Below the pieces are notes generated by a model. The model saw only the letters and a program-made list of their open reading frames with translations. It had not been told where the DNA came from and did no database searches. Below are positions 5,237 to 5,325 of a stretch of DNA of 5,325 bases, piece by piece. Every line of letters begins with the position of its first letter. Position 1 is the stretch's first letter. Made by a program: the position numbers and the translations under genes. The stretch is from Nocardioides sp. (lineage in GTDB: Bacteria; Actinomycetota; Actinomycetes; Propionibacteriales; Nocardioidaceae): assembly GCA_021166815.1 (NCBI GenBank), contig JAJPEO010000135.1:1-5325 (forward strand), read 5' to 3'.

Positions 5237-5325
5237 TCACGCCAGCAGGCGCTGGCCCAGCCACTCCCCCTCGGCAAACCCGGGGAGCACGGCGAACTGC
5301 GCCGACCCCACCGCGGTCGTCCATT
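5237..5325 (-). CDS. Unidentified protein, C-terminal fragment (5' end outside the window)
   Basis: The minus strand is open from the window edge to a TGA at 5239-5237, giving 28 complete residues. They include AVGSAQFAVLPGF and the ending GEWLGQRLLA. The composition is protein-like rather than the Arg/Pro-rich pattern of shadow frames, and it ends just nine bases from the convergent LCP stop, as expected for a tightly packed real gene. I do not recognise the family. In mycobacteria an LCP gene is followed by a conserved gene of the TIGR03089 family, but this C-terminus does not clearly match what I remember of it, so no function is assigned. Confidence 0.6.
   Translation of the reverse strand, partial: WTTAVGSAQFAVLPGFAEGEWLGQRLLA
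5241..5256. terminator. Small GC hairpin between convergent genes
   Basis: GCCAGC and GCTGGC form a perfect 6-bp stem around a four-base loop (AGGC), starting 13 bases after the stop of the single-span LCP gene. There is no T-tract, but actinobacterial terminators often lack one. The hairpin also encodes the last residues of the opposing gene, so coding constraint may explain it. Either strand could use it as a weak terminator. Confidence 0.3.

Noticed and set aside
1..5325. A defence island, phage, transposon or CRISPR system
   Set aside because: No transposase, integrase, nuclease, repeat-spacer pattern or terminal inverted repeats are seen. All recognisable genes are envelope or core-metabolism types with uniform composition.

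Overview
The window reads as a compact chromosomal stretch from a high-GC actinobacterium. A Nocardioides-like member of the Propionibacteriales is my best guess, from composition and from the style of the LCP proteins; this is inference, because no rRNA or other taxonomic marker is present. Almost every base is coding. The theme is assembly of cell-envelope glycopolymers. I see no mobile element, CRISPR array, RNA gene or phage sequence.

Layout, left to right. Positions 1-40 hold the intergenic end of a minus-strand operon, with a strong ribosome binding site and a possible TTG start of a further gene that leaves the window. Next come two minus-strand family-2 glycosyltransferases (41-946 and 943-1869) joined by an ATGA stop/start overlap. 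Upstream of them, and also on the minus strand, is a multi-membrane-span LytR-CpsA-Psr (LCP) glycopolymer transferase (1918-3399), then a hotdog-fold acyl-CoA thioesterase (3484-3990). Only 25 bp separate the thioesterase from a divergent plus-strand gene for a second, single-span LCP protein (4016-5227). The window closes with the 3' end of a convergent minus-strand gene that I cannot identify (5237-5325).

How the genes may work together. LCP enzymes move lipid-linked glycopolymers from undecaprenyl pyrophosphate onto peptidoglycan. The two glycosyltransferases resemble the GlfT1/GlfT2 galactofuranosyltransferase branch and could build the polymer, or its linker, that the adjacent LCP enzyme attaches. 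The thioesterase shows no obvious link to this pathway and may simply be a neighbour.

Expression signals fall into two classes. The first glycosyltransferase, the thioesterase and the second LCP gene lack a Shine-Dalgarno sequence of the usual strength, but each has a TANNNT -10 hexamer ending 6-8 nt before the start codon, which is the pattern of leaderless actinobacterial transcripts. The other LCP gene and the second glycosyltransferase have clear Shine-Dalgarno sequences. The most unusual non-coding signals are the overlapping divergent -10 boxes at 3998-4007, a 9-bp-period direct repeat at 3437-3463 that resembles MtrA binding sites, and nested inverted repeats over the start of the first glycosyltransferase. 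I found no clearly new biological system; the points of interest are regulatory details and active-site deviations.
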